Positions 27,334 through 36,270 of a stretch of 64,000 nucleotides of DNA are shown in pieces. This DNA comes from Methanosphaera sp. (GTDB lineage: Archaea > Methanobacteriota > Methanobacteria > Methanobacteriales > Methanobacteriaceae). Numbering within the stretch: position 1 is the stretch's first letter; the number at the start of each line of letters is the position of its first letter. The stretch lies in NCBI RefSeq assembly GCF_022768985.1, contig NZ_JALEKL010000003.1, positions 1 through 64,000 of the forward strand. Reading direction: 5' to 3'. The notes below the pieces were generated by a model that worked only from the letters and a program-made list of their open reading frames with translations, was not told the DNA's origin and ran no database searches. The translations under genes and the position numbers were made by a program.

Positions 27334-29145
27334 TTGGAGGAAATTAAATTAACAGGTGAAAGTAAAAATATTGTTTCAGATAATATTCAAAAACTTAAAG
27401 AAATATTTCCAGATATTTTCACAGAAAATAAAATTGATTTTGATAAATTAAAATGTAATTTAGGTGAATTTGTTGATGATTCAAAAGAAAAGTATAGTTT
27501 TACTTGGCCTGGTAAAACACAAGCTATTCGTGAATCACAAAAACAATCAACAGGAACATTAAGACCATGTGAAGAAGAATCTAAAGATTGGGATACAACA
27601 CAAAATTTATATATTGAAGGAGATAATCTAGAAGTTCTCAAATTACTTCAAAAAAGTTATAATAATAAAATAAAAATGATTTATATTGATCCTCCATATA
27701 ATACAGGTAATGAATTTGTTTATATGGATAATTATGATGATAATCTGGATAATTACTTAAAATTAACATCTCAAATTAAGGACAGGAATAAAGTATCTAC
27801 AAATACTGAAACTATGGGTCGTTTTCATTCAAATTGGCTTAATATGATGTATCCTCGTTTAAAATTAGCGAGAAACTTATTGTCTGATGAAGGAATTATA
27901 TTTATAAGTATAGATGATAACGAAAAAGATAATCTTAAAAAAATATGTGATGAAATTTTTGGTGAAGATAATTTTATTACTACAATATGTCAAAAATCCC
28001 GAGGAGGAATTTCAAATGATAAAATAATTTCCGAAAATCATAATTATCAACTATTTTATGCAAAAAACAAGTCAATTATACATGAAACAAGATCAGAATA
28101 TGGTGTTAAAAAGACTGAAGATGATTTTAAACGTTTCAATAAAGATGATAATGATGGTAAAGGACCTTACTCTTTAAATCCAGTAAGTGGTCCTGGTGGT
28201 GCAAGAAAAGGTAATCCATATTATAATTTTTTAGGAGTTGAAGGTTATTTTAGATTTTCTGAAAAAACTATGACTAAATTATATAATGAGGGAAAAGTTA
28301 TCAAAAAAAATAATAATTTATATCAAAAAACTTATTTGTCTGATTTAAAAGATAAAGTAAAAAAAATAAGCACGTGGTGGGATGAAGCTGGAACAACAAG
28401 TAGTGGAACTAAATTAATAAAACAATTATTCCCTGAAGTTAATGACTCAATTTTTGATCATCCTAAACCTATTGAACTTATTGAATTAATGATTGAATAT
28501 TGTAATTTTAAAGAAAATGATATAGTCTTAGATTTCTTTTCCGGATCGTCTACAACAGCACATGCAGTTATCAAAGCTAATTCTAATGAAAATAAGAATT
28601 ATAAATTTATAATGGTTCAAATACCAGAACCAACTGATAAAAAAACAGAAGCATATAAAGAAGGGTATATGGATATTTGTGAAATTGCAAAGGAACGTAT
28701 CAGAAGAGCTGGTGAGAAAATTATTGAAGAATCTGGAAATGAAGATTTAGATATTGGTTTTAAAGTTTTCAAACTTGATTCTTCTAATTTAGAAAAATGG
28801 GATCCTGATTATAATAATATTCAAAAATCTTTAATTATTGACCAAATCAAAGAAGGAAGATCTGATAAAGACTTAATTTATGAAATAATGATAAAATATG
28901 GAATTGAATTAACATATCCAATTGAACAATATGGTAAAATTTATTCAGTTGGTTCGGGTGAATTAATAATATGTCTTGATGATAATATAACTAAAGAAAT
29001 TGCTTATGATGTTATTAATTTAACTAAAAATGATTCAATATCACGAGTTGTTTTTAAAGACAGCGGATTTGCTTCTGATGCAATTAAAACTAATATTAAA
29101 GAAATATTAAAAACCAATAATATTGATGAGTTCATAACAATATAA
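27334..29145 (+). CDS. mod: Type III restriction-modification methyltransferase (Mod), TTG start
   Basis: This codes for about 603 residues of a beta-class N6-adenine methyltransferase. Motif IV (IDPPYNTGNEF, about 119-128) precedes motif I (DFFSGSSTTAHAV, from about 400), and the target recognition region lies between them. It methylates one strand of an asymmetric site and forms the complex with Res encoded 17 bp downstream. AAGGGTGA sits before the TTG at 27334; a GTG at 27325 within that site is the alternative. It interrupts the DUF4013 array, suggesting acquisition. Confidence 0.92.
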   Translation: MEEIKLTGESKNIVSDNIQKLKEIFPDIFTENKIDFDKLKCNLGEFVDDSKEKYSFTWPGKTQAIRESQKQSTGTLRPCEEESKDWDTTQNLYIEGDNLEVLKLLQKSYNNKIKMIYIDPPYNTGNEFVYMDNYDDNLDNYLKLTSQIKDRNKVSTNTETMGRFHSNWLNMMYPRLKLARNLLSDEGIIFISIDDNEKDNLKKICDEIFGEDNFITTICQKSRGGISNDKIISENHNYQLFYAKNKSIIHETRSEYGVKKTEDDFKRFNKDDNDGKGPYSLNPVSGPGGARKGNPYYNFLGVEGYFRFSEKTMTKLYNEGKVIKKNNNLYQKTYLSDLKDKVKKISTWWDEAGTTSSGTKLIKQLFPEVNDSIFDHPKPIELIELMIEYCNFKENDIVLDFFSGSSTTAHAVIKANSNENKNYKFIMVQIPEPTDKKTEAYKEGYMDICEIAKERIRRAGEKIIEESGNEDLDIGFKVFKLDSSNLEKWDPDYNNIQKSLIIDQIKEGRSDKDLIYEIMIKYGIELTYPIEQYGKIYSVGSGELIICLDDNITKEIAYDVINLTKNDSISRVVFKDSGFASDAIKTNIKEILKTNNIDEFITI

Positions 29146-29162
29146 AAAAAAGGGGGATAATA

Positions 29163-32075
29163 ATGAAGTTTAAATTTGATTCTAATCTTGATTATCAAAC
29201 CGAAGCTGTAGATGCAGTTGTTGACCTATTTAAAGGTCAAAATTCCATGCATCAATATTTTAATGTTTCAAATATATTTACTTTATATTCAAGACAAGGT
29301 ATTGGAAATAAAATTGATATTTCAAATGAAGATATCTTAGAAAACTTAAGGAGAGTACAATCTTATCATAAACTAGCCCCTTCTGAAACACTTCCAAGTT
29401 TAGATTTTAATATTGAAATGGAAACAGGTACTGGTAAAACCTATGTTTATCTTAAAACAATTTTCGAACTAAATAAAAAATATAATTTTACAAAATTTAT
29501 TATTGTTGTTCCAAATATCGCTATTAAAGAAGGAGTTAATAAAACCCTTGAAATTACAAAAGAACACTTTAAAGGATTATATAATAATGTTATCTATGAC
29601 TATTTTATTTATGATTCATCTAAATTAGAACAGGTGCGTAAATTTGTAGTTAGTTCTAATATTCAAATAATGATAATTAATATAGATGCTTTTAATAAAA
29701 GTTTTAAGGATCCTTCTAAGGAAAATAAAGCAAATATTATTCACAGGGAACAAGATAAATTAAATGGATATAAACCTATTGATTTAATTGCTAAAACTAA
29801 TCCAGTTGTTATTATTGATGAACCTCAATCAGTTATGGGCGGTAAAGGTGAAAAAGCTGTTTCATCCTTAAATCCACTGTGTACATTAAGATATTCTGCA
29901 ACACATAAAGAAATACAAAATCTTATTTATAAACTTGATGCAGTTGATGCATCTGAAATGGAACTTGTAAAACAGATCGAAGTAGCAAGTTTAGTATCTG
30001 AAGGTCAACACAATAAAGCATATGTGGAATTAATTTCAACTAATAATAAACCAGGTTCTCCAATATCAGCAAAGATTAAAATTGATGCTAATGTAGGAGG
30101 TTCTATAAAAAGAAAAACAGTTAATGTAAGAAAAGGAAATGATTTATCAGAACTAAGTAAACGAGAAATTTATAATAGTTATATTGTTAGTGAAATTAGT
30201 TGTGAAGAAGGAAATGAATTTATTAAATTTAGTCCAATAGATGAAAAATTAATAAAAGGTCAAATTATTGGAGATTTTGATGATTTGACAATTAAAAGAG
30301 CACAAATTCGTAAAACAATTGAAGAACACTTAGATAAAGAACTTAGATTTGCAAGAGCTGGTAAAAAGATTAAAGTATTAAGTTTGTTCTTTATTGATAG
30401 TGTGGATAAATATCGTAAATATAATCCTGATAATACATGGTCTAATGGAATTTATGCAGATATATTTGAAGAAGAATATAAAAAACTTGTAAAGAAACAT
30501 AAATATTCAACATTATATAATTACCTAGATTTAGATATTGATTTAGATTTAGAAGCTCATGAAGTTCATAAAGGATATTTCTCACAAGATCGTAAGGGAA
30601 AAAATAAAGATAAATTTAAAGAAACAAAAACTGGAAAGGCAGATGCTGATAATTATGCATATGAATTAATCATGAAAGATAAAGAAAAACTTTTAAGTTT
30701 TGATACTAAATTAAAATTTATTTTTTCACATTCTGCTTTAAGAGAAGGATGGGATAATCCAAATGTCTTCCAAATTTGTACATTAAATGAAACTAAATCA
30801 ACTATGAAAAAACGTCAAGAAATTGGTCGAGGTTTAAGACTTTGTGTAAACCAAGATGGTGAACGTGTTCATGATAAAACAGTAAATACATTAACTATTA
30901 TGGCTAATGAGTCTTATGAAGAATTTGCACATAATCTTCAAAAAGAAATTGCAGATGAAACTGGAATTAAATTTGGCATAATTGAAAAAGATGCGTTTGC
31001 ACATATTCATAGGATAAATAAAAAAGGAAATAAAGAGCCACTAGGAAAACAATACTCACAATTAATTTTCAATCACTTTAAACTTAAAAAATATGTTGAC
31101 TCAAAAGGTAAAATACAAGATGCACTTAAAGTTGCTGTAAGAGATAATACTGTTGATGTACCTGATGAATATGAAGATATTAAAGAAGAGATTGTTAAAG
31201 TTGTTGAAAAATCAACCAAAGGTCTTAAAATACAAAATGCTGCTACTAAACGTCGTCAAGTTAAACTTAAAGAAAGTGTATTTGATAATGAAGAATTTAA
31301 ATTATTATGGGATAAAATTAAACATAAAACAACATATTCTGTTGACTATGACACTGATGAACTAGTTTCAAAAGCAATAAAAGTAATGAAAGAAAAGTTA
31401 GATATACAACCTCCAAAATTAATTTATACCAAAAGTGGTTTAACTATTGAATCATCTGGAGTTAATTGTGATAAAAATGGATTTATAACTTCAGAAATAT
31501 ATGAAGATGAAGAAATAGCTCTTCCAGATATTGTCAAATATTTACAAAATGAAACAGATTTAACTAGAAGGACAATTGTTAGAATATTAAAAGATAGTGA
31601 AACTTTAGATCAATTTAAGATAAATCCTCAAGAATACATGCAACAAACTGCAAAATTAATTAATAAAGTCTTGGGTGAGTTAATTGTTGATGGTATCAAA
31701 TATACAAAAACAGGTGAATCTTATTCACAGGAGTTATTCAAAAATGAAGAATTATTTGGATATCTAGAAAAAAATCTTGTTAAAACTGAGCATTCTGTTT
31801 ATGATTATATTATCTATGATAGTGAAGTTGAAAAATGTTTTGCTGAGAGATTAGATCATGATCCTGAAGTTAAATTCTTTGCTAAACTTCCAGGATGGTT
31901 TAAAATAAAAACACCAGTTGGTAATTATAATCCTGATTGGGCAGTGATGTTAGGTGAAGAAGGTGAGGAAAAAATGTATTTTGTTGTTGAAACAAAAGGA
32001 ACAATTGAATACTTAGGAAATAGACCTTTAGAATCTGATAAAATTAAATGTGGTAAAAACACTTTGAGGCATTAG
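29163..32075 (+). CDS. res: Type III restriction enzyme Res subunit, 3' end frameshifted
   Basis: This codes for 970 residues. The SF2 helicase core has Walker A (GTGKT near 89-93), DEPQ (219-222) and QEIGRGLRL; a C-terminal PD-(D/E)xK nuclease has PDW near 924-926 and E943-T-K945. With Mod it translocates and cuts DNA. After KIKCGK the reading frame slips and ends with NTLRH. Restoring one A in the A5 run near 32055-32059 gives KKHFEALDNDIKF and a natural end at 32134 (about 990 residues). The catalytic parts are intact, so activity is possible. The GGGGGAT site precedes the ATG. Confidence 0.9.
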   Translation: MKFKFDSNLDYQTEAVDAVVDLFKGQNSMHQYFNVSNIFTLYSRQGIGNKIDISNEDILENLRRVQSYHKLAPSETLPSLDFNIEMETGTGKTYVYLKTIFELNKKYNFTKFIIVVPNIAIKEGVNKTLEITKEHFKGLYNNVIYDYFIYDSSKLEQVRKFVVSSNIQIMIINIDAFNKSFKDPSKENKANIIHREQDKLNGYKPIDLIAKTNPVVIIDEPQSVMGGKGEKAVSSLNPLCTLRYSATHKEIQNLIYKLDAVDASEMELVKQIEVASLVSEGQHNKAYVELISTNNKPGSPISAKIKIDANVGGSIKRKTVNVRKGNDLSELSKREIYNSYIVSEISCEEGNEFIKFSPIDEKLIKGQIIGDFDDLTIKRAQIRKTIEEHLDKELRFARAGKKIKVLSLFFIDSVDKYRKYNPDNTWSNGIYADIFEEEYKKLVKKHKYSTLYNYLDLDIDLDLEAHEVHKGYFSQDRKGKNKDKFKETKTGKADADNYAYELIMKDKEKLLSFDTKLKFIFSHSALREGWDNPNVFQICTLNETKSTMKKRQEIGRGLRLCVNQDGERVHDKTVNTLTIMANESYEEFAHNLQKEIADETGIKFGIIEKDAFAHIHRINKKGNKEPLGKQYSQLIFNHFKLKKYVDSKGKIQDALKVAVRDNTVDVPDEYEDIKEEIVKVVEKSTKGLKIQNAATKRRQVKLKESVFDNEEFKLLWDKIKHKTTYSVDYDTDELVSKAIKVMKEKLDIQPPKLIYTKSGLTIESSGVNCDKNGFITSEIYEDEEIALPDIVKYLQNETDLTRRTIVRILKDSETLDQFKINPQEYMQQTAKLINKVLGELIVDGIKYTKTGESYSQELFKNEELFGYLEKNLVKTEHSVYDYIIYDSEVEKCFAERLDHDPEVKFFAKLPGWFKIKTPVGNYNPDWAVMLGEEGEEKMYFVVETKGTIEYLGNRPLESDKIKCGKNTLRH

Positions 32076-32158
32076 ATAATGATATTAAATTCACCGAATC
32101 TGATTCATATGAAAACTTTAAAAAGAAAATATAATTATTAGGTTAATATAGATTAATT

Positions 32159-32186
32159 AGGAAAATTATATGCTGATGATTATTAG
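32159..32186 (+). repeat. 28-bp copy of the DUF4013 gene-2 end
   Basis: This matches the last 28 bp of the gene ending at 27128 (AGGAAAATTATATGCTGATG then TTATTAG) except for one base (A for C). The two copies flank the mod-res module in direct orientation. It may be an insertion footprint or the remnant of a lost DUF4013 copy. Confidence 0.7.
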
Positions 32187-32604
32187 TATAAAAAATGAAA
32201 GGAGAAGGAGCAGATAAATATTAAAGACCCTTAACCAACATTATTTAATGATCGATATCTGATAAATTTAATTATATGATTTTAAATCCACCTTATAATT
32301 GTAATTAGAAAAAAAAAAGATAAATAAGAAGTTGTTGCTGAAGTAGAACTTAGATTTAATGGAATATTATGGGCAGAATTACCTGGTATAAATAATGGAT
32401 AGTTACCCATAGAAAATAGAACATAATTCAAAAGAGACTGTATCAGTAATATTTGATAAATTATTAGATAAACAGTTAGTAAATATTTTCCAAAGTAATA
32501 AGAAATTTTACAATAAGATAAACACTAATCAAGAATTTAAAAAAACATTAGAATATGATTCAGTAGATCTTTTGTATGAAGAAGGGAGAACAGGTCTAAT
32601 ATGA
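32187..32604 (+). pseudogene. Decayed type I restriction-modification remnants (hsdM- and hsdR-like)
   Basis: No intact frame exists here, but fragments read like type I R-M proteins. DKFNYMILNPPYN (about 32259-32300) contains the NPPY motif of N6-adenine methyltransferases, with TLFNDRY just upstream in another frame. A 55-codon open stretch ending at 32604 (FDKLLDKQLVNIF, FYNKINTNQEFKKTLEYD) resembles the extreme C-terminus of HsdR. Several stops and frameshifts separate the pieces. The final stop overlaps the next ATG. Assignment is by eye and moderate in certainty. Confidence 0.5.
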
Positions 32605-33173
32605 TTAATAAAGATAATCTAGTTAAAATCATTTTAAATAATATTGTTGAAGGAGCCATATCTTTTATAATTGGACTAATTCCATTTTTATATGCATATT
32701 TTAGTTCAATATTTAATAATATGACTTTTTATGAGTATTTAAAAAGCATATCATGGTATATTTATATTATCTTTTTTATTCCATTCATTGCAATGCTAAT
32801 TATTGTAGTAATAAAATCAAAAATGAAAGAAGGTACATTACCATTTCGAATTGTTCATTGTGGTTTTACTACTATATGTAGATATAATTATAATGGATTA
32901 TGTTGGGATATAAGTATTTCATCAGATTATGATGATCATCCTTCATTATATCAAATTCTTAATCATTTCAATGTGGAAGATACACCCCGATGTCCAAAAT
33001 GTGGAACAAAACTTGAATATTCAAAACATTTATTATGGTATACTTGGAATTGTATAGAATGTAATTTTAAATATAGAACTTGGAATTCCCATCAAAAAAT
33101 GGTTAAAAGAGTCAAATATTTATTTGAAAGAAAATTAGAAAAAGAATTAGAAGAAAGATACAATGATAATTAA
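32601..33173 (+). CDS. Two-helix membrane protein with C-terminal zinc ribbon
   Basis: This codes for 190 residues that I cannot name. Two membrane helices lie at about 16-36 and 48-70, followed by a soluble part with one zinc ribbon (CPKC-16 residues-CIEC, about 133-156) and a charged helical end (KYLFERKLEKELEERY). The ATG overlaps the stop of the decayed hsdR-like stretch by 4 bp (ATGA), with AGGT upstream, so it was once the tail gene of that operon. A role in restriction or DNA defence is therefore possible but unproven. Confidence 0.65.
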   Translation: MINKDNLVKIILNNIVEGAISFIIGLIPFLYAYFSSIFNNMTFYEYLKSISWYIYIIFFIPFIAMLIIVVIKSKMKEGTLPFRIVHCGFTTICRYNYNGLCWDISISSDYDDHPSLYQILNHFNVEDTPRCPKCGTKLEYSKHLLWYTWNCIECNFKYRTWNSHQKMVKRVKYLFERKLEKELEERYNDN

Positions 33174-33323
33174 TCTATTTACTATCTTTAAAAAAATAGT
33201 TTGTATTTTCCTATTTTTATGTTCTCTTATAAGTTTTATTCTAGATTAAAATTGTAACTAAAAGTATTTATTAAAAAGTACATATCTATAAGTAATATAA
33301 ATTTAAAAGGGGTGAAAAAGACA

Positions 33324-34148
33324 ATGGATATAGTAGATATTATTAAAGATTCACTACAATACCCAGTAGATAACTACGTTGAATGGATCATGATGGCAAT
33401 ATTATTCTTTGTATCATCACTTGTTTCAGTAGTAATTGGAAGTAGTGCAGATAATGCAGTAGTGGGAGTAATCTTTTCAGTTATTAGCTTAGTTATATTA
33501 CTCATAACAGAAGGTTATGCTTTAAAATTTGCTAAAAAACAGATCGTAGGATCAGAAGTTACATCACTTGATATGAATGAACTTCCAACAAACCTTGTAG
33601 CAGATCTTATTAACGGTTTCAAATTAGCAGTTATTGGTTTAGTATACTTACTTGTATATGGAATAATCATGGCAATTATATCATACCTACTTGGATTCTT
33701 TGATAAAGTTACACAATTTTCATCATACTTTATTAATGCATACCAAGCAAATCCAGCTGCATTTAATATAAACGCTGTAATTAACACTATACCTACAGAT
33801 GTTTTAGCAAATGTTATGACAGCATCATTTATAGTAGCAGTTATTGGAGTTATTCTTATAATAATTACAGCAGTTATTTCATATGTTGCTATTGGTAGAT
33901 TTGCAGAAACAGATTCAATAGTTGCAGCATTAAATGTTCCTGAAGTATGCAAAAAAATATCAGAAATTGGTATTGGTAAATTTGTAGTATTTTGTATAAT
34001 CTTTATTATTGTATTGATAATTCTCGATATTATTAGTGGTATCGTAGCATTAATTCCTGCAGTAGGTAATATTATTGCAGCAACAATTGTAGAATCATTC
34101 ATTATGATGTTTGTATATGTTGCTTTAGGTAAAATTTATACAGAATAA
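33324..34148 (+). CDS. DUF4013 membrane protein 3
   Basis: This codes for 274 residues. The family pattern is clear: MDIVDIIKDSLQYPVDNYVEW, YALKFAKKQIVGSEVTSL, NLVADLINGFKLAVIGLVYL and ALIPAVGNIIAATIVESF, with six membrane helices. The ATG at 33324 follows AGGGGTGAAAAAG; an in-frame GTG at 33312 lies inside that site. It is the first member after the R-M interruption. The long open frame on its complementary strand is a by-product of AT-rich hydrophobic codons. Confidence 0.8.
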   Translation: MDIVDIIKDSLQYPVDNYVEWIMMAILFFVSSLVSVVIGSSADNAVVGVIFSVISLVILLITEGYALKFAKKQIVGSEVTSLDMNELPTNLVADLINGFKLAVIGLVYLLVYGIIMAIISYLLGFFDKVTQFSSYFINAYQANPAAFNINAVINTIPTDVLANVMTASFIVAVIGVILIIITAVISYVAIGRFAETDSIVAALNVPEVCKKISEIGIGKFVVFCIIFIIVLIILDIISGIVALIPAVGNIIAATIVESFIMMFVYVALGKIYTE

Positions 34149-34164
34149 ATAAACTAATAATATA

Positions 34165-34192
34165 AACCTTCCCTTTTTTTTATTTTTTTTTT
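34165..34192 (+). terminator. C/T-rich 3' end of DUF4013 gene 3
   Basis: AACCTTCCC is followed by T7 and T10 tracts. The same pattern recurs after another member at 37084, suggesting that each gene in the array ends its own transcript. Confidence 0.5.
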
Positions 34193-34344
34193 AAATTATT
34201 AAACTCAAAATTCCTTATTTTTTCTATGAAAGTTTCCTCATACCTATTATTTTAGAAATTTTCCATTTTAATATTGTAAACTATTAAATATTTTAAGTAA
34301 TATAATATATTAATTGATTTAATGATATGGAGGTGAAATAATAG

Positions 34345-35166
34345 ATGGGATTGTCAAATATAATTAATGATTCTTTAAAGTTTCCATTTAAAAATCCTAA
34401 AATATTACTTGTTGATGCAATGCTGAGTTTTATTAATTCATTACTTATTGCATATACTATGAAAACTGATGATATATTACAATTTTTCATATTTTTAATT
34501 TTAACATTGATTGCAACATTTGTAATTAAGGGATTTGCATTAAAGATATTAAAACATCATATTGTTGGTGAAAGTCTAACTGTAACACTTAAAACTTTAC
34601 CTGCAATGATTCTTGAGGACTTTGTTGATGGTATTAAAATTACAATTGTCAGAGTATTTTATAATATTGTGCCGGCTGTAATTGTTATAGTGGTAGGATT
34701 TATAACAGGAACATTTGAAAAGCTTTTCATATTCCTAGGTTATCTTGATGATGCAATAAATTTAACAACTAATGCTGTAACTATTTCATCTATATTTAAT
34801 TCAATACCATCAGATGTTACATCATCTCTTATATCTTCACTCTTTGTTTTATGTGCACTGGCAGCTTTATTGTATATTCTTTTTAACTTACTTACCTATG
34901 CTGCATATGGAGTTCTTGCACAGACTGGAAGTATTAGAGAGGCAATTAAAATTAGAGATGTGCATTCTAGAATATCATCTATTGGTTGGATGAAATACTT
35001 TGGATTTTGGATATTTTCATCACTTACTCTTATTGTTCTTGGAGTTGTTGGTGAGCTTTTATCAAAAATTCCAGTAGTAGGTGTAATTATTGGGGCAACA
35101 GTTTTTGAAACTTTTATTGTTATATTTACATATACAGCTATTGGAATGGTATATACAGATAATTGA
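34345..35166 (+). CDS. DUF4013 membrane protein 4 (divergent member)
   Basis: This codes for 273 residues with the same six-helix layout but the most divergent sequence of the set: MGLSNIINDSLKFPFKNPKIL at the N-terminus, FALKILKHHIVGESLTVTL in place of the KxQIxGSE motif, and KIPVVGVIIGATVFETF near the end. The regulatory-looking loop TGSIREAIKIRDVHSRISSIGWMKYF is kept. GGAGGTGAAATAA precedes the ATG. Function is unknown. Confidence 0.78.
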   Translation: MGLSNIINDSLKFPFKNPKILLVDAMLSFINSLLIAYTMKTDDILQFFIFLILTLIATFVIKGFALKILKHHIVGESLTVTLKTLPAMILEDFVDGIKITIVRVFYNIVPAVIVIVVGFITGTFEKLFIFLGYLDDAINLTTNAVTISSIFNSIPSDVTSSLISSLFVLCALAALLYILFNLLTYAAYGVLAQTGSIREAIKIRDVHSRISSIGWMKYFGFWIFSSLTLIVLGVVGELLSKIPVVGVIIGATVFETFIVIFTYTAIGMVYTDN

Positions 35167-35342
35167 AAAATATAATTCTCCCCCCTCACCATCTTTTTTT
35201 TTATTTTATTCTAATTTTTCTAAATGGACTTGTTTTTTTTTGGGAGATAATTTATAAAACATATATTACATGATTATTTAAAAAAATATTAACTAGAAAG
35301 GGATTTATAATTTAAAAATTTAAAGGAGGAAGATTAAAAATC

Positions 35343-36140
35343 ATGAATTTAGTAGGTTTATTTAAAAAATCATTAAAATATCCGGCAGACAACTACAAAG
35401 TATGGATAATTGTTGCAATTTTATGTTTTTTATCATCATTGCTTGATATAGTATCTAAAGTTACAACAAATATGATATTATCATCTATTATTGCATTAAT
35501 GTCATTTATTATAACGCTTATGATTGCAGGTTTTTGTTTGAAAGTTCTTAAAAGTCAAATTAATGGATCTGAAATTAAAGTGGCAACTAAAGATAAATTA
35601 ATTGGAAATCTTAAAGATGATTTTATCTGTGGTTTAAAAGTTTTAGTTGTTGAAATGGTATACTTCCTTATTTTTGCAGTAGTAGTTGCTATAATTTCAT
35701 ATATTACAGGGGCAGAAGGTAGTGTTATAAGTTTTATATCACAACTTCTCATTACAGCAGATATTAGATTGATTCCAACAAGCTTATTTGATGAATTTTT
35801 CACATCAGCAATACTTATAGTGGTAATTAGTTTAATTTTTGCAATTATATTATATGTATTTACTACAATTGCAACAGCAAAACTTGCAGAAACTGGAAAA
35901 ATATTAGATGCATTTGATATAAAATCTATACTTAGTAGAATTTCATCAATTGGATGGGGAGGATATATTTCATATCTTCTACTACTTTTATGTGTAGGTG
36001 TTGTTATTGGTCTTATCTTCATAGTTATGGGTTCAATACCATATGTTGGAAATATTGCAGCAGATACTATTGTTAAATCATTTATGTTGATATTTACTAA
36101 TGTATCAATTGCTAAAATTTACACATATAATAATGAGTAG
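35343..36140 (+). CDS. DUF4013 membrane protein 5
   Basis: This codes for 265 residues: MNLVGLFKKSLKYPADNYKVW, FCLKVLKSQINGSEIKV, TAKLAETGKILDAFDIKSI and SIPYVGNIAADTIVKSF. Six membrane helices are predicted by eye. AAAGGAGGAAGA precedes the ATG. It is closest in sequence to members 6 and 8 (shared LSRISSIGWG segment), which suggests recent duplication within the array. Confidence 0.8.
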   Translation: MNLVGLFKKSLKYPADNYKVWIIVAILCFLSSLLDIVSKVTTNMILSSIIALMSFIITLMIAGFCLKVLKSQINGSEIKVATKDKLIGNLKDDFICGLKVLVVEMVYFLIFAVVVAIISYITGAEGSVISFISQLLITADIRLIPTSLFDEFFTSAILIVVISLIFAIILYVFTTIATAKLAETGKILDAFDIKSILSRISSIGWGGYISYLLLLLCVGVVIGLIFIVMGSIPYVGNIAADTIVKSFMLIFTNVSIAKIYTYNNE

Positions 36141-36216
36141 ATTTTTTTATCTTGATCTTCTCTTTTTTTATTCTTTTTTTTTAATATGGCTATTTTTATT
36201 ATCTAAACTTATATGA

Positions 36217-36237
36217 ATAACTTATTATAAATTAACT
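36217..36237 (+). promoter_or_regulatory. Shared 21-bp promoter element, copy 1
   Basis: This 21-bp sequence (ATAACTTATTATAAATTAAC plus T) is identical to that at 38221-38241 and ends 33 bp before the ATG in both cases. It contains the TATA-like TTATAAATTAA. Flanking bases differ, so the match is not simply a recent block duplication. Confidence 0.55.
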
Positions 36238-36270
36238 CTAAACACACAAACTATAATGGGGTGAAAAAGT

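Noticed and set aside
33515-34102. Long open frames antisense to DUF4013 genes (also 26438-26968, 35555-36022, 38487-38978)
   Set aside because: They mirror hydrophobic, AT-rich coding sequence, lack ribosome binding sites, and the plus-strand frames carry the conserved family motifs.
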